A stretch of 64,000 bases of DNA from Micropterix aruncella (taxonomy: Eukaryota; Arthropoda; Insecta; Lepidoptera; Micropterigidae). This document shows, in pieces, positions 1 through 10,741 of the stretch; within the stretch, counting starts at the first letter, position 1; every line of letters starts with the position of its first letter. The stretch lies in contig OX155954.1 of assembly GCA_944548615.1 (NCBI GenBank), positions 725,335 through 789,334 on the forward strand, given 5' to 3'. Position numbers and translations under genes: made by a program. Below the pieces are notes generated by a model. It was not told the DNA's origin, did no database searches, and worked only from the letters and a program-made list of their open reading frames with translations.

Positions 1-165
1 AAACGGTTTGGTGTGTGTGTTCAGCTGTAAAGGCAGACTACGTATGTGTGACGCCACAGCTTCGAAGATCCGTGTCATTTGAATTTTCTACTTTTTATTT
101 GGACTGTAACTAAATATATCTACGAGTAGATTGTACATTTTATAGACTAGCTGGACTGTCTAGTT

Positions 166-912
166 CAGCGGTTCTCAAAGTGGGGTCCGTGGTGCCCTAG
201 CGATTTCGGTAGGACCGCGAAAACCGAACGCATATTTATTTATATTATATAATTGACTGACTGAAAATGATCTTGAAGTCGATGGCGATATCCTTGATGT
301 GATTTCCGTTCTTTGCAAAAAAAAATCTTACTTTTTTCCTGATCTACAAGAATTTGACAAACCCCATTGTTTTATCACTAATCCATTTAAACTTTAGATT
401 AGTGATATGCCTTCGGAACACAATTTAATTCAGGAACAGTTTATTAATTTGATAAATGATGGTGGTGCAAACCATGTTTTCCGTGAAGCTTGTTGTAGTG
501 ATTTTTAGCTTGAAATGGCACAGTCTTATCCTGATGTTGCAAAGATGGCTCTCAAAGTCCTGTTTCCATTCGCAACCACCTATAAAAACCACCTTTTTTA
601 TATGAGTGTGAGTCGGATTTTTCTAAACTGTTTTACTATCAAGAATCTCGAAATAGAATATACGCGACATAGGAGTTGCACTGGCTAAAACAAAGCCAAA
701 CATAGAAGAACTAGTTCAGGCAAATCACATGCATCCATCCCATTAAAATTGTTATTTAAATTTGACGATAACATATTTTCCGAATACATAATTGTTTGTA
801 AAAAAGATGTTCCACGCTACGTTCAATGTTGTTTGTAAAAAAAGGAGTCCTTGAGCTAACGAAAAATTTTTCAAGGGAGCGCAGATTTTTTAAAAAAGTT
901 TGAGAACCGCTG
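166..912 (+). mobile_element. hAT DNA transposon relic (ZBED5/SCAND3-like)
   Basis: The element begins CAGCGGTTCTCAAA and ends with its inverse TTTGAGAACCGCTG. It is flanked by a perfect 8-bp target duplication GTCTAGTT (158-165 and 913-920), the hAT signature. Between the ends are broken pieces of a transposase C-terminus. A stretch around 510-590 reads like YPDVAKMALKVLFPFATTY, and one near 690-745 reads like KPNIEELVQANHMHPSH, which resemble the tail of ZBED5/SCAND3-type hAT proteins. Stops and frameshifts make it dead. The family call rests on termini, duplication length and motif recall. No N-terminal zinc finger is visible. Confidence 0.82.
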
Positions 913-920
913 GTCTAGTT

Positions 921-1745
921 GATTGTGTACAGTCTGGCAAATAATAATATTTATTTTGCAACACAGTAATGTGAGAATAGTAAGACTAAATAATCTAGGG
1001 ACATGTCTCAGTACCGTTTCCGAAGAGGCGTATCGTACTCAGACTAGTGTTTCTGCTCCTTTGCTGATTCTGTCACGCTAGAATGACTATGGACTTGAAA
1101 GAAAAAGAAAAAACGTTATACGTGCCTCTGTTAAATTTGAATCATTAATTTTTTACTAAGTTGAGACAGTCAGGTACCAACAATTTGTGGTTAAACTATA
1201 AGAATGTCACACAAAACATAACCTCAAAATATACCTAAAAGTACATTTTGAGACACTGAAAATTATTTCTCTAGCTCTACTTGGAATAATTTTGTTCATT
1301 TTTAACGCAAAAGAACGAAATTAGCGAGAATAAATAACAAAATGAATGAAATTGCGTGAACATAACCAACAGCATACAACTCATCTGGCATAAGGGTTAG
1401 AATTATTTTTTATTTTTTGCCAAAAACTCTAGAAACTTATGAAGACTCGTTATATAATTAACGGTCATGCTTGTTTTTTAATCTACTGTGTTATAGCCCA
1501 AAGACCGCTCTTCTAACCTCTTAGATTGTTTCTGAGGCCACATGTGCTCGACAGCATGCATGCGATTGAATTTCCTTTTGAAATCGTTCTATTATGTCGC
1601 TGTTAACACTGTAAAGCGAATGCGCTCCATGTGCCTTCAGAAATGTGGTCTTTTCTTATCTCAGTACCGGCCGGGACTGTATTTAAAATAGCATAGGGCG
1701 GTGAGCCTAAGCTGTACACTCGTACAATCGTACAGTGGAGTGTGG
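921..1745. other. AT-rich stretch, no gene seen
   Basis: No open frame of useful length, splice-bounded coding segment or terminal repeat was recognised. A short GTACAATCGTACA motif near 1,722-1,737 recurs at 3,068-3,120. Confidence 0.5.
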
Positions 1746-1757
1746 TCCATTAGAACT

Positions 1758-2296
1758 AGCGAACCCGTCAGAGATAGGGACAAGACAATCCACCGTCTAA
1801 CTCCGCCGACACGCCCGTAAGAGATCAACGACTTACCGCGAGGCTTTGGGAAACGACCATAGCGGGCCGACCTCGCGCCCTTACTACCAGATTCGGCGAG
1901 ATTTCTCCGTCGTCCGGTCTGGTAAGCGGTTATTCATTTTGAATATATAGCGGACCGAGGCGCCCTTTGCCGGGCATGGTCACTCCGGATCGGGTGGCCA
2001 ACAAGTCGTTTCAATAGCGGCTGACATCAGGTCAATAGCCACCCTCGCTTCATAGGAATACCGTAAATCGACCCCCAATCGATTGGGCTGACGCTGCACA
2101 ATGCGCAAACTGCCTAACAGCGCCCGAAGGACATCACTTAGAGTCTTAGAGGAACCAATCCACCTGCCGTGACACGGGAAAACGGAGTCCATTACAGGTT
2201 TGACCCCCTTCAAGGAGGCTACAGTATAGGAGTTAATCCGTCAGTTGAGTCGACCCATGAAAACGAGCGGTTCTTAATGGCCTAACTGCACAGGAA
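1758..2296 (-). repeat. GC-rich interspersed family, copy A
   Basis: This is a member of the unclassified GC-rich family described in full at 52,413-53,123, here in reverse orientation. Orientation + is defined as reading toward the ACGGG-TTCG-CCCGT hairpin end. This copy has lost part of the hairpin. Flanks CCATTAGAACT (1,747-1,757) and CCATGAACT (2,297-2,305) look like a decayed target duplication with a 2-nt indel. No conserved reading frame is shared with other copies. Its inner sequence is closest to the partial copy at 56,060-56,250. Confidence 0.65.
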
Positions 2297-2317
2297 CCAT
2301 GAACTGCCGTACAATGT

Positions 2318-3045
2318 AGTGGTGGTGAACGGTTTTGTGTAGTTTGGGCCACAAGATCCACTTTGTTGTCGGATCGGCTCAACTCACGATTCAGCTCCTA
2401 TTTAGAAGCCTTCTCGTGTGGAAGGCTACCCCGGGTAAGACTCCCGGTCTCAGGCCTCAAAAGCTGGTGGACCGGTTTCTCCCTCCGGGATTGCATCCCG
2501 GCGCCACTGGACGGTTTGCGCACCGGTCGGCGAAGCCAATCGGTTGTGCATTCTGACTAATTGCTGAAGGGGTCTGGAGACTATGGAAATACACTGTCTC
2601 CTAAGCAGCGGGGGTGGATGTTGATCTGTTGTCATGCCACTCTTGAAAGGACCTTGGGCCACTCGATCCCGCGTGGCTTTACGGGTAAAGACGCTCACGT
2701 CCGCGATAAATTCTAATTGAATTACCGCTGTAATACAACAGGTAGAGGTCGCGTAAGTGACTTCGAACCCGTAGCCAGTCGGGAGGACGGAAGTAACCTG
2801 AAGGTTAATTTCAGACGGAGATATCCTTCCAAACGAGATATCCTTCCAAACTAGTAGTCTGGGGGCGAGGCTGACCGCTGGTGTCTCGCCGTAAGGCGTT
2901 GGCCTCTGACGGGCAGGTGGTGGAGCTAGACGGTGGACTGTTTTGTCCTAAGTCTTCTGCGCTCACCTCACGGAAGACAGAACGATAAATTTCGTTAAAT
3001 CATCCTGAGGTGACTGGTTCACCCGTTGTAGTTGACAGCTCTAGT
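2318..3045 (+). repeat. GC-rich interspersed family, copy B
   Basis: This nearly complete copy is flanked by a perfect 13-bp direct repeat TGCCGTACAATGT (2,305-2,317 and 3,046-3,058), read as a target duplication. It ends with the family hairpin region (here acTGGTTCACCCGT, one arm mutated) followed by GTAGTTGACAGCTCTAGT. It starts immediately after copy A, so the two form a head-to-head pair. Confidence 0.7.
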
Positions 3046-3067
3046 TGCCGTACAATGTGTTCAAATT

Positions 3068-3120
3068 GTACAATCGTACAATTCATGTTGTAACGTACAA
3101 TCGTACAATGCATGTTGTAA
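3068..3120. repeat. 27-bp tandem repeat, two units
   Basis: Two near-identical 27-bp units begin GTACAATCGTACAAT and continue into CATGTTGTAA. The palindromic GTACAATCGTAC core also occurs near 1,722. No function is inferred. Confidence 0.6.
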
Positions 3121-3779
3121 GTAATGCGAGGGCGTGGGCTGGGCCTTGTCGATCGGGTCGACGGATTCCCACGATCGCCCACTGACCGCTCGCCCTGACG
3201 ATTGTTTTGTGTGTCGCTGCGTTCATTGAGCCATCTCGCAGTAGTCACTACAACCGCATGCCGCGCTGCTCCTTTAACATGATAATCATCCAATCGGATA
3301 CCGCTATAATGGCTATCAGTGTTCTTCTTCTGGTGGCTGTCAGCTACCGAAATTTGGCTATCGTGTTGGCTATTGCAGTTTTGTTCGCTTGGAACAGCGG
3401 GTGTGGCGTATTTCTGAACATTTTCTAGAATATTAGATAGAAATTCTTTATTGCACATTTTATAATAAAACATACATCAGGCGGACTTATTGCCTAAATC
3501 ACAATCTCTTACAGCCAACCTTCAAGGAAGTGAAAGAATTTCAGATGCCAGTAGAGTAAAATAAACTAAAACAAAAAATAACCAAATAACAAAAATGTCA
3601 TTAAAAATAGTATTTAGAGAATATCCATAAGGAGCGAAGATAAGATGAGACTTAGGGTAACGAGCGCAGCTACAATATACGGTAATGACATTTCTTAGCA
3701 ATCAAGGAATTAGGTAAATATAACATCCAGTTCTTAAAAAACTAGTACCTAGTAATAATAACAAGAAATGTTACACAGG

Positions 3780-4094
3780 TGAGTTTTAATTATCCGCCAT
3801 CCAAGTGGGTGAATAAAAACAGTTTTTTTTTTTGTAAATTTAACAATATGTGAATAAATTGGCAAGCGTTGAGCGCTCTGCGCCATCTACCAATAGTTAA
3901 AATATCGCAATTAAACTATTTTCGCGATATTTTACCTACTACTAAAAGGCGCGCATTTTCGGAAAAAGACAATTTTCAAATTTAAAACATTTTTTTTTAA
4001 TTGCTTTATATTTTCACACATTTTTTAAATCAAAAGTTGCTTATTTGCTCGTACTGATTCACCCACTTAAAAGATGCCGGTTAATTAAAACTCA
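3780..4094. mobile_element. MITE with about 35-bp imperfect terminal inverted repeats
   Basis: The left end (GAGTTTTAATTATCCGCC, then AAGTGGGTGAAT) is matched in reverse complement by the right end (ATTCACCCACTT, then TTAATTAAAACTC). The AT-rich interior has no ORF and a hairpin around AAATATCGC/GCGATATTTT (about 3,901-3,935). The target duplication is not clear, so the superfamily is undetermined. Confidence 0.6.
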
Positions 4095-4544
4095 TTCTGT
4101 ATAATAACTGGATAGTGTATTATATAATATAGAATATTATTAACGATTTGGAATTGTCTGTAAGGGTAAATATTTTTGGTAAATAAATTAATAGATAAAT
4201 AATAGACCTCTCTTGAGTAATACCAGTTAATAAAATTGATTCAAAAGATGCGAGTGTTCGCATAATGACGACGAAAGTGGTTCCAACGCGTTTGACGACA
4301 TAATTGCAATTCTCGCCCAGAGTTCGGAATAGCACCGGTCGTGATAAATACTGCCGACTGGCATTTTGGCAAGGTGAAGGAATCCGCCCGATCCCAAAAT
4401 AGAAGGCTGGCGGTGGGTAAAGTGGGGGGAAGGGGGTCGACTTTATATTGCGCGCGTTCATTCATGGCTTTATTTTTGATCCGGAGATATTCGCGAGTTT
4501 CCGGGTTCGTTGGTTATTGTCTCCGATTGTTGGTATCCAACGTT

Positions 4545-4830
4545 TCCGGCCAGCTTGGGCCCAATGACCTATTTGTTATTTGGGTCGGGTCGAATCACGG
4601 TTGAACTCCCATCTGGTAGCCTCCTCGAAAAGGGACTAATCTGGAATGGACTGTGGAATGGAATGGCAGGCCACGGCTGTGTCGTTGGCAGGTGGGAATC
4701 TGGGGAAACACCTCGGGCGATACTAGGCGGTTTGCGCATCGTGCGTCGTTTGCCGATCGACTGTGCACTCCGGCGAATAACTGGGGTGGGTAACTTTCTC
4801 GACGAAGTTGTGGGGAGGTCGAACGTGGAT
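4545..4830 (+). repeat. GC-rich interspersed family, degraded copy C
   Basis: The segment is collinear with the 5' half of the family: a GGGCCCAATGACC-like start, the GGTAGCCTCCTCG block, and GCGGTTTGCGCATCGTGCGTCG. It then diverges. No boundaries or duplication could be defined. Confidence 0.5.
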
Positions 4831-5227
4831 GCCATCACTGAGCCCTGGGGGAGTCCATCGCTAAGGCGTCTTATTCTGCTTTTCTGTCCAGGTATGTGGA
4901 CAGTGAAGTAACGGTCTCCTATCATATTCTCCAATAATCTGATTAAATGTGCATAGGGAATGACGTTGAGGAATTTAAAATAAAGAGATAAAGATAAAAA
5001 GTATTTATTTCCAATACAACCATACAATTGTGTAGGAACGACAGTAATTAATCTTAAACTAGGTACTCAATTTAGCCAAGAGATGATATGCAATATATAA
5101 TTTTAAACTTACCAATTTACAAAAACATAGACTATATGATAACAGTTTACAAAATAATATGTATTAGATTAAATGGGTAGATACGATGCTATGTATTTTT
5201 AATATATTTTAAGAAGTCGTTATGAAC

Positions 5228-5640
5228 ATTTATTTATTTATTTATTTAATAAGTACTTATTACAATGGTTACGACTAATTATACCAAACAAGTTCAAGAA
5301 GCAAACATAAACAGTTCAGAGAAACCGTCACATCGTGTTTGGCACCTGCCTAAAACTCATCTAACTAGGTCAACTAAGGCCTGTATCTAGATACAGGCCT
5401 TACATACATGTTGATTTTAAGCAGATAGACTCGGATGGATCTCTTGAAAATATCGATGTTTTTAATTGCTTTTAATCTTTCGGGCAATTTATTGAAAAGT
5501 TTGAGGCCTAAGTATCGACTATTCGCCTGGAACTTGGCAGTACGTGCTACGAACGGTTGGAGATGGAGAAGGATGAGTGCCTTACACCACACGGTGTCAT
5601 ACGCTGACGACGAATCGACAAAAGCAGCCGCTGTATTCAT
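5228..5640 (-). mobile_element. non-LTR retrotransposon 3' fragment
   Basis: On the minus strand the translation contains FVDSSSAYDTVW, a reverse-transcriptase-like box, then LFNKLPERLKAIKNIDIFKR. The latter resembles the C-terminal tail of Jockey/CR1/RTE-type ORF2 proteins. The two pieces are joined with most of the protein missing. It ends in an (ATTT)n tract (about 5,228-5,250) that may be the element's 3' tail. The clade is not resolved. Confidence 0.5.
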
Positions 5641-5825
5641 GTCTTACTGGTGACCGTTCTCGATGTAGGAAGAGGGCTAAGTGCTGGTGATAGCAGCTTC
5701 GTCCTGAACGAAATCCAGCTTGCTCCACTGGAAGTTATTTTTACATGAGTGGGATCAGACGATTATTCAAGACTCTTTTGAATAGCTTGAAAGATACGCT
5801 TAGTAGCGCTATTTGGCGGTAACTT

Positions 5826-6110
5826 TCAACTTGGTCGTTTGGTTTCCCAGGTTTTAGTATGGCCACGATCTTTGACTTGTTTAAAGGCCTGAGGCAGTCG
5901 ACCAGTGCTCAGTATGACATTGAAAAATTCCACAGCCTTTGGACCTAGCCGTTGTATGAATTCGGAAAATATTTCGTCTAATCTGGCAATTTTCCCCACT
6001 TTCATGGCGTGTAGTGCTTTCCTCATTTCTTCCGTGCTGAAATCGGTAGCAAATTCTGATTTAGCCGCCGCTTCGAGTTTCTTTATTGTAAGTTCAGCTT
6101 TAAACATTAA
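5826..6110 (-). mobile_element. reverse transcriptase fragment (non-LTR retrotransposon)
   Basis: The minus-strand reading includes FSTEEMRKALHAMKVGK, then DEIFSEFIQRLGPKA and LSTGRLPQAFKQ. This matches the fingers/RT0-RT1 region of non-LTR reverse transcriptases (K-A-x-G-x-D-G-I ... P-x-x-FK). The expected G-L-D-G-I core is mutated and the ORF is cut at both sides, so this is a fossil piece. Confidence 0.6.
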
Positions 6111-6114
6111 GCAA

Positions 6115-6385
6115 AGGGTTAAAGCGTGACTTCGAACCTGTGACCAGACTGGAGGACGGAGAAATCCGTCCAAATCTGGTAATGAGGCGCGAGGTCGGCC
6201 CGCTGGGTTCACTTCCCAGTGCTTTGCGGTAAGGCGTTGGACTCTCGCGGGCTCTTTGGCGTAGTAAGACGGTGGTCTGTTTTGTCCCTAAGTCTCTGCG
6301 TTCACTCCATGAAAGAAAGAATGATCTGATATTGTAATTTCCTGGGGTGACGGGTTCGCCCGTAGTAGTTGACAACTCTCAAGTG
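6115..6385 (+). repeat. GC-rich interspersed family, partial copy D
   Basis: This is the 3' part of the family. It begins in the CGAACCTGTGACCAG block and passes through GCGGTAAGGCGTTGGACTC. It ends in ACGGGTTCGCCCGT followed by AGTAGTTGACAACTCTC. The 5' half is missing. Confidence 0.65.
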
Positions 6386-6393
6386 TCTCCGAT

Positions 6394-7059
6394 TGTTACG
6401 CGAACGGAAGCACTAACGCAAGGTCGCCGATTCCTTTGAATTCGGAAACTTTTATCTTAGCTTCGTTGCGGGTGTTTCGATCTTACCGATTCGTCTCGTC
6501 TCGCGGAGATCGATCGAAGGCCGCGTCGAGTTCCTCTAGCCGCACTATCGCGTTGGCGTCATCTTTGGTCGGACCGAGTCGACCTTCGCTACGCGTCGAT
6601 AATTAAAATACGCTCCCTCGAGAATAGATTATCGCACATTTCGACACTCATGTTTGTTGCAAAACAGCTACGATGCAGCACACGAGATGCTACGCTATTC
6701 AGACTTTAGTCCACATGATAATTAATAACGACGCGTTCATTGCGGACGACTTTCAAATTAATTGTGCTGTACACAAGATCTAGTATATAATTATGGTCGC
6801 GTGAGTGAATCCACGGTTTGTTCCTGACGAGACGGCGCGGTATCGTCCGTCGGATTCCGTTTAATATATATGTACCTATGTATCGACCGACGAGTAAAAA
6901 GCTGTGGTTTTTATTAGCTGATTAGTCCGCCAGTAGGCTGTTGAGACGAGTGGCGATAGTCGGACCATTCGTTGGTTAGTCCAGTAGATAAGTATTTTTT
7001 ACTGATCCAATAAACCTGAGATATATTATCAATTTATTACTACCTCATATGTTACAACA
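6394..7059 (+). repeat. possible solo LTR
   Basis: A GC-rich promoter-like block is followed by a TATA-like TATATAA (about 6,784) and, 225 bp on, AATAAA (about 7,009). The segment could run from TGTTACG (6,394) to a terminal ACA near 7,056. This U3-R-U5-like order is the only support. No target duplication or internal retroviral-type domain was found, and a random promoter-like sequence is an alternative. Confidence 0.22.
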
Positions 7060-7082
7060 TAAGAATAGTAGAGGTATCTTAA

Positions 7083-7212
7083 GGGCTCCCTAGACGATCA
7101 AACATGCTTGACAAGCATCGCGTCGTGGGCTGGGAAGGGATCGGCGGTTTACGATCCCCTCCCAGCCCGCGATGCGATGCTTGTCAAGCATTCTTGATCT
7201 TATAGGGAGCCC
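7083..7212. mobile_element. fold-back MITE, 130 bp
   Basis: The whole segment is an inverted repeat. GGGCTCCCTAGACGATCAA and the CAAGCATCGCG block pair with their complements ending in GGGAGCCC. The same terminal sequence starts the longer element at 7,243-7,555. No coding capacity. Confidence 0.7.
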
Positions 7213-7242
7213 CTTATTATAAAGATTTTATATTAATTCATG

Positions 7243-7555
7243 GGGCTCTCTAGACGATCAAGCATGCTTGTCAAGCATCGCGTCGCGGGCTGGGAGGGAA
7301 TCCTAGGATAAACCGCTGGAATTATGCAAATATTTTAAAAAAATACCAAAATGCCTAATTTTGTAGTTTATACCAGGGAGTCACGTTAATTAGACGTAAT
7401 TGATTGATGAATAACGTGACTCCCTGGTATAAAACTACAAAATTAGGCATTTTTAGTAAATAAAAAAAAATATTTGCATATTTCCAGCGGTTTACGACCC
7501 CTGCCCAGCCCGCGACACTATGTTTGACAAGCATGCTTGATCGTCTAGAGAGCCC
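7243..7555. mobile_element. fold-back MITE with a second palindrome nested inside
   Basis: The outer arms share the 7,083 family termini (GGGCTCTCTAGACGATCAAG ... GAGAGCCC). Inside, 7,350-7,452 is another long palindrome whose arms read AATGCCTAATTTTGTAGT and TACCAGGGAGTCACGTTA. The full 313 bp could fold into one long hairpin. It lacks protein coding and a recognisable target duplication. Confidence 0.68.
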
Positions 7556-7691
7556 TTTAGAGATATGACATTATTTTTCATAATATTGTAATTATGTACC
7601 TATGTTAAAGGTATTGTAATATTTTTTCGATATCGTCTATCTTATAAATAGCATGCTAAATCTCGTATTGTCTTTGGAAAGTTATTATAGA

Positions 7692-7940
7692 GTTTAACCC
7701 GTCGGACGCCAACAGTGCCATAGGCACTTTGCGTTATTTGACAGATCCGCGCGTAACCGCTTCGGCCGGCCCCCATATATAATATAAATATATAATATAC
7801 ACGACTAACAAGTTTAATTATCAGGTAACAAGAGGGAATTCATGAGAAAACGATATTGTCAGTATTTATTTACAAAATCGACCGAAAAGTTGCGGCGCAG
7901 TTTTTTCCGCGCGCGAAGGCCGGCTTTCGAGCGGTTAAAG
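7692..7940 (+). repeat. interspersed repeat shared with 58,681-58,932
   Basis: About 240 bp align by eye between the two sites, from GTCGGACGCCAACA through TTTCGGCCGGCCCC and AACAAGAGGGAATT to CAGTTTTTT. A 61-codon frame here is not conserved in the second copy, so it is treated as non-coding. Class unknown. Confidence 0.6.
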
Positions 7941-8249
7941 GCCAAATACAAAAAAGCCTTTTGGATCATAGTCAAACGGACTTTTTGGGGAGGTACCTAT
8001 ATGTTGGCTTTGCTTCGATTGTCGTGATCATGTACTTGCAAAGCGTACACTCGTGTATGTTGTTTTTAGCATGCACTAAACAACTGAGAATAAATCGCCC
8101 TATCGATTTTTCTCGCGTGAGACTTGTTGAATGTGCCGTTATTTGCGCCGAAATAATTGGCACTCTGACGCTTTTTTTTTGCATTTCCACAAACATACAC
8201 GCAAAGGAAATTGCCGGGCGGTCGCTTTATTTTCGTGTGCCTTCTTAAA

Positions 8250-9321
8250 CAGTCTTACCGTTAGCCATTGAAGCGTTCACCTGTCTGTCTACCCACGCAA
8301 ATCAGGATGTGTACGTGACTCACGCGCGTTTTTATTCGAACAGAGGCTTTGCAATTGATGTCGGAGTATGAATGCGTTTAGATACATGGAATATCAATTC
8401 AGTGACGGTGCGTCTTTTTCAGTGAAAGCATTTTTCCCAAAACGTAAGGTCTACTCTTTCTGGCCAGACTACATCTCGCACTCATACCCAATGCATGTAA
8501 AAACAACGTTTTTGTAATAAATAAAAACTATTTGCAACAGTTTTCGTATAATTTAAAAATAAAAATTGAAAGAGAAATATCTTCTATTTCAAAATCCTAT
8601 AATACTTTTTATTCGGTCCTTTGCTGAATGACCGTAATTGGTAAGTACGATAGAAAACGATACAATATATTAATTGGTACGATAGGTACGATACAATATA
8701 TTAATTTGTACATCCCTAAAATCCTTCCGTTTACTTAGGTTTTTATTTCGAGATAAGGTTATTTTCCCTTGTTTTGTAATAACGCCGCTGCTTTGCGGTT
8801 GCTATTTCCTCTTGATTTATCTACATAGGTACCTAACTACTTTTATATATTTATTATATTAATTAATAGTGCGCTTTGTTCTTGCCTTTCCAAAAAAAAA
8901 AAAAAAAGTTTCCAACCATAGACAAAAAAAACAAATATTCTGAGTGACAGCGAGCGTCCGGATATTGAAAAATCTAACTAATTACGCAATCTCGTAGAAA
9001 CTAATTGAATCTGTTGCTATACGCAAAGTTTTAGACAAATATCACAACTCATGCGTTATTTAGTGTCGTTTGAATATCGCATCGCTATTGACTCACTGTT
9101 TTGTTTTATTCCATCAGTCTTGCGGTGAGGGCCGGATTTGAAAAACTGTCACGGCATAAGATATCGCTTTTACCTATTAATTCATTCAATTCTTTTACCT
9201 ATTAAGTCTGGTTTACTTAGTATTAATTCATTTGTTTTACGCTATATTAGTGTGCAGCAGGCGAATCCGCGAAGTTGCAAAAAACCACCCCCATTTTTAT
9301 TCGTTTTTCTGTCTTTTGCAG
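8250..9321. other. upstream region of the mrj-like gene, no gene seen
   Basis: AT-rich sequence with an A15 run near 8,892. It ends in a pyrimidine-rich tract and CAG at 9,319-9,321, which looks like a splice acceptor for a 5'-untranslated leader. A non-coding first exon and promoter may therefore lie in this stretch or further upstream; neither could be pinned down. Confidence 0.4.
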
Positions 9322-9348
9322 GTTACACGGCTTTAAAAAGAAGCGACG

Positions 9349-9413
9349 ATGGTCGACTACTACCGCACACTCGGCGTCACAAAAGGGGCGTCAGAGGCTG
9401 AAATAAAAAAAGC
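9349..9413 (+). CDS. mrj: mrj exon 1 (J-domain start)
   Basis: The ATG at 9,349 opens MVDYYRTLGVTKGASEAEIK, helix I and the start of helix II of a J domain. The first residues MVDYY are typical for DNAJB6/B2 proteins. The exon ends in phase 2 (GC) before a consensus donor GTAAGT at 9,414. A CAG acceptor 27 bp upstream (9,319-9,321) suggests the 5' leader is spliced from an upstream non-coding exon. No other upstream in-frame ATG is plausible. Confidence 0.88.
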
Positions 9414-9518
9414 GTAAGTTTATTTATTTATGTGTTTTTTTACTTATTATCAATCAACATTACAAAAAAAACCAATTCGTTGAAAAGCAAAATTAATAAA
9501 ATGTCAAAAATACATTTT

Positions 9519-9702
9519 AAATAGGATAAACGAATTTACCGCGTGAAGTTTGTAGCACCCGACGTTTCGGCGATGTTGTAACAGCCGTTGTCCAGGGTAG
9601 ACTGGATAGACAGAGTAGTATACCCTGGACAATGGCGGTTGCAACGTCGGTGAATCGTCGGGTGCTACAAACTTCACGTGGTAAATTCGTTTTATCCTAT
9701 TT
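9519..9702. mobile_element. fold-back MITE in mrj intron 1
   Basis: Two arms of about 80 bp (AAATAGGATAAACGAATTTA and GAAGTTTGTAGCACCCGACG on the left; their complements on the right) flank a short centre around 9,602-9,618. Some arm mismatches show age. A flanking TA is possible. No coding. Confidence 0.72.
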
Positions 9703-9810
9703 ATAATGTCAAACAACCGCAATAGTTTTCGATTTCATAGTAACTATACAATTAGAATATTGTTTAAAATACTAGCTACATATAAGAATACATAAATGCC
9801 TGTAATTTAA

Positions 9811-10081
9811 CCCCTTAGAGCCCCAATTTATTTATTTATTTATTTTGACTGATATCGGCCACAACACGATTCAGCGTGACGGCCCCGTTTTTATTTTATT
9901 TTAATTTAATTTGTTTTATTTTATTATGTTAATATGTTTTATTTTAATTATGGGTACAGTGGTTTGGCAGTAATTAATGTTTTGGTGAGACAGTGTCATA
10001 ATTCAATTTTTTTACTAATTTTTACTAAAATTTTTTGGGACATCAACTTGTCAATCGGCTGAGGGGCCGAGGCCTGAAGGG
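9811..10081. mobile_element. piggyBac-like MITE with TTAA duplication
   Basis: The segment is bounded by TTAA at 9,807-9,810 and 10,082-10,085. The left end reads CCCCTTAGAGCCCC and the inverted right end reads CCCTTCAGGCC then GGCCCC. This is consistent with piggyBac-type ends (CCC next to TTAA). The match between ends is imperfect and the interior is AT-rich without ORFs. Confidence 0.45.
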
Positions 10082-10360
10082 TTAAACAGATGAGGGTTGG
10101 CGGTAATAATATTGAATTCTGTTGCCATCGCGTTAATGTCATTTAAGCGCCACAAAGCACGCGTCAACAAGTTCCACCTCTAGAGGCACCCTGGGGGTAC
10201 GCGAACCACTAATTGGGAATTACTACACTAGATCAAGGTAGTACACTTGTTCGGACTCAATGTTAAATACATAAAAGTGATAATGGCATTATGCCAACTT
10301 CTCAGAAATGCTACAAATATACTACATTTGCGCTCATAATCACAAGACGCAATCACAATC

Positions 10361-10384
10361 GGGGGGGGGGGGGGGGGGGGGGGG
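10361..10384 (+). repeat. poly(G) run of 24
   Basis: A homopolymer of 24 G lies between ACAATC and TTTG, unusual in an AT-rich intron. A poly(C) run of 13 is at about 10,665-10,677. Both are prone to sequencing error. Confidence 0.85.
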
Positions 10385-10741
10385 TTTGTTTGCTTGCCGG
10401 GAAAGGCTTCGGGTGACAACTGTTTTTTTTCCAAGATTTATCTTCTAAAAAGATTTATCTTTATGGTATGTAGCTTATTTTACATGTAAAACTTATTTGA
10501 AAATCATCCTAAAGTTTTCTGATTTAGGCCTTTGCTACTGAGAAAAAAACATTAAATTTTCTGAAGTAAAACTAAAAATGCTTTTTTCTCAGTAACAAAA
10601 GCCATGGAAATTGAAAAAGTTGTATTTTATTTTCATGTAGAATAATAAGTTACCTAGGTTCACTCCCCCCCCCCCCCATCTCTCTACTCCCCTGAAGGGG
10701 GTGCGCCCCACCGGTTCCGACGTACTAAGGTAAATTTAGAG

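Noticed and set aside
3000..3473. 157-codon minus-strand frame
   Set aside because: It begins in unique sequence but its end is antisense of the GC-rich family terminus (STTTGEPVT). The frame is not kept in other copies.
7842..8248. Overlapping frames of 61 and 130 codons
   Set aside because: They start in a repeat shared with 58,681-58,932, where the frame is broken. No motif or splice support.
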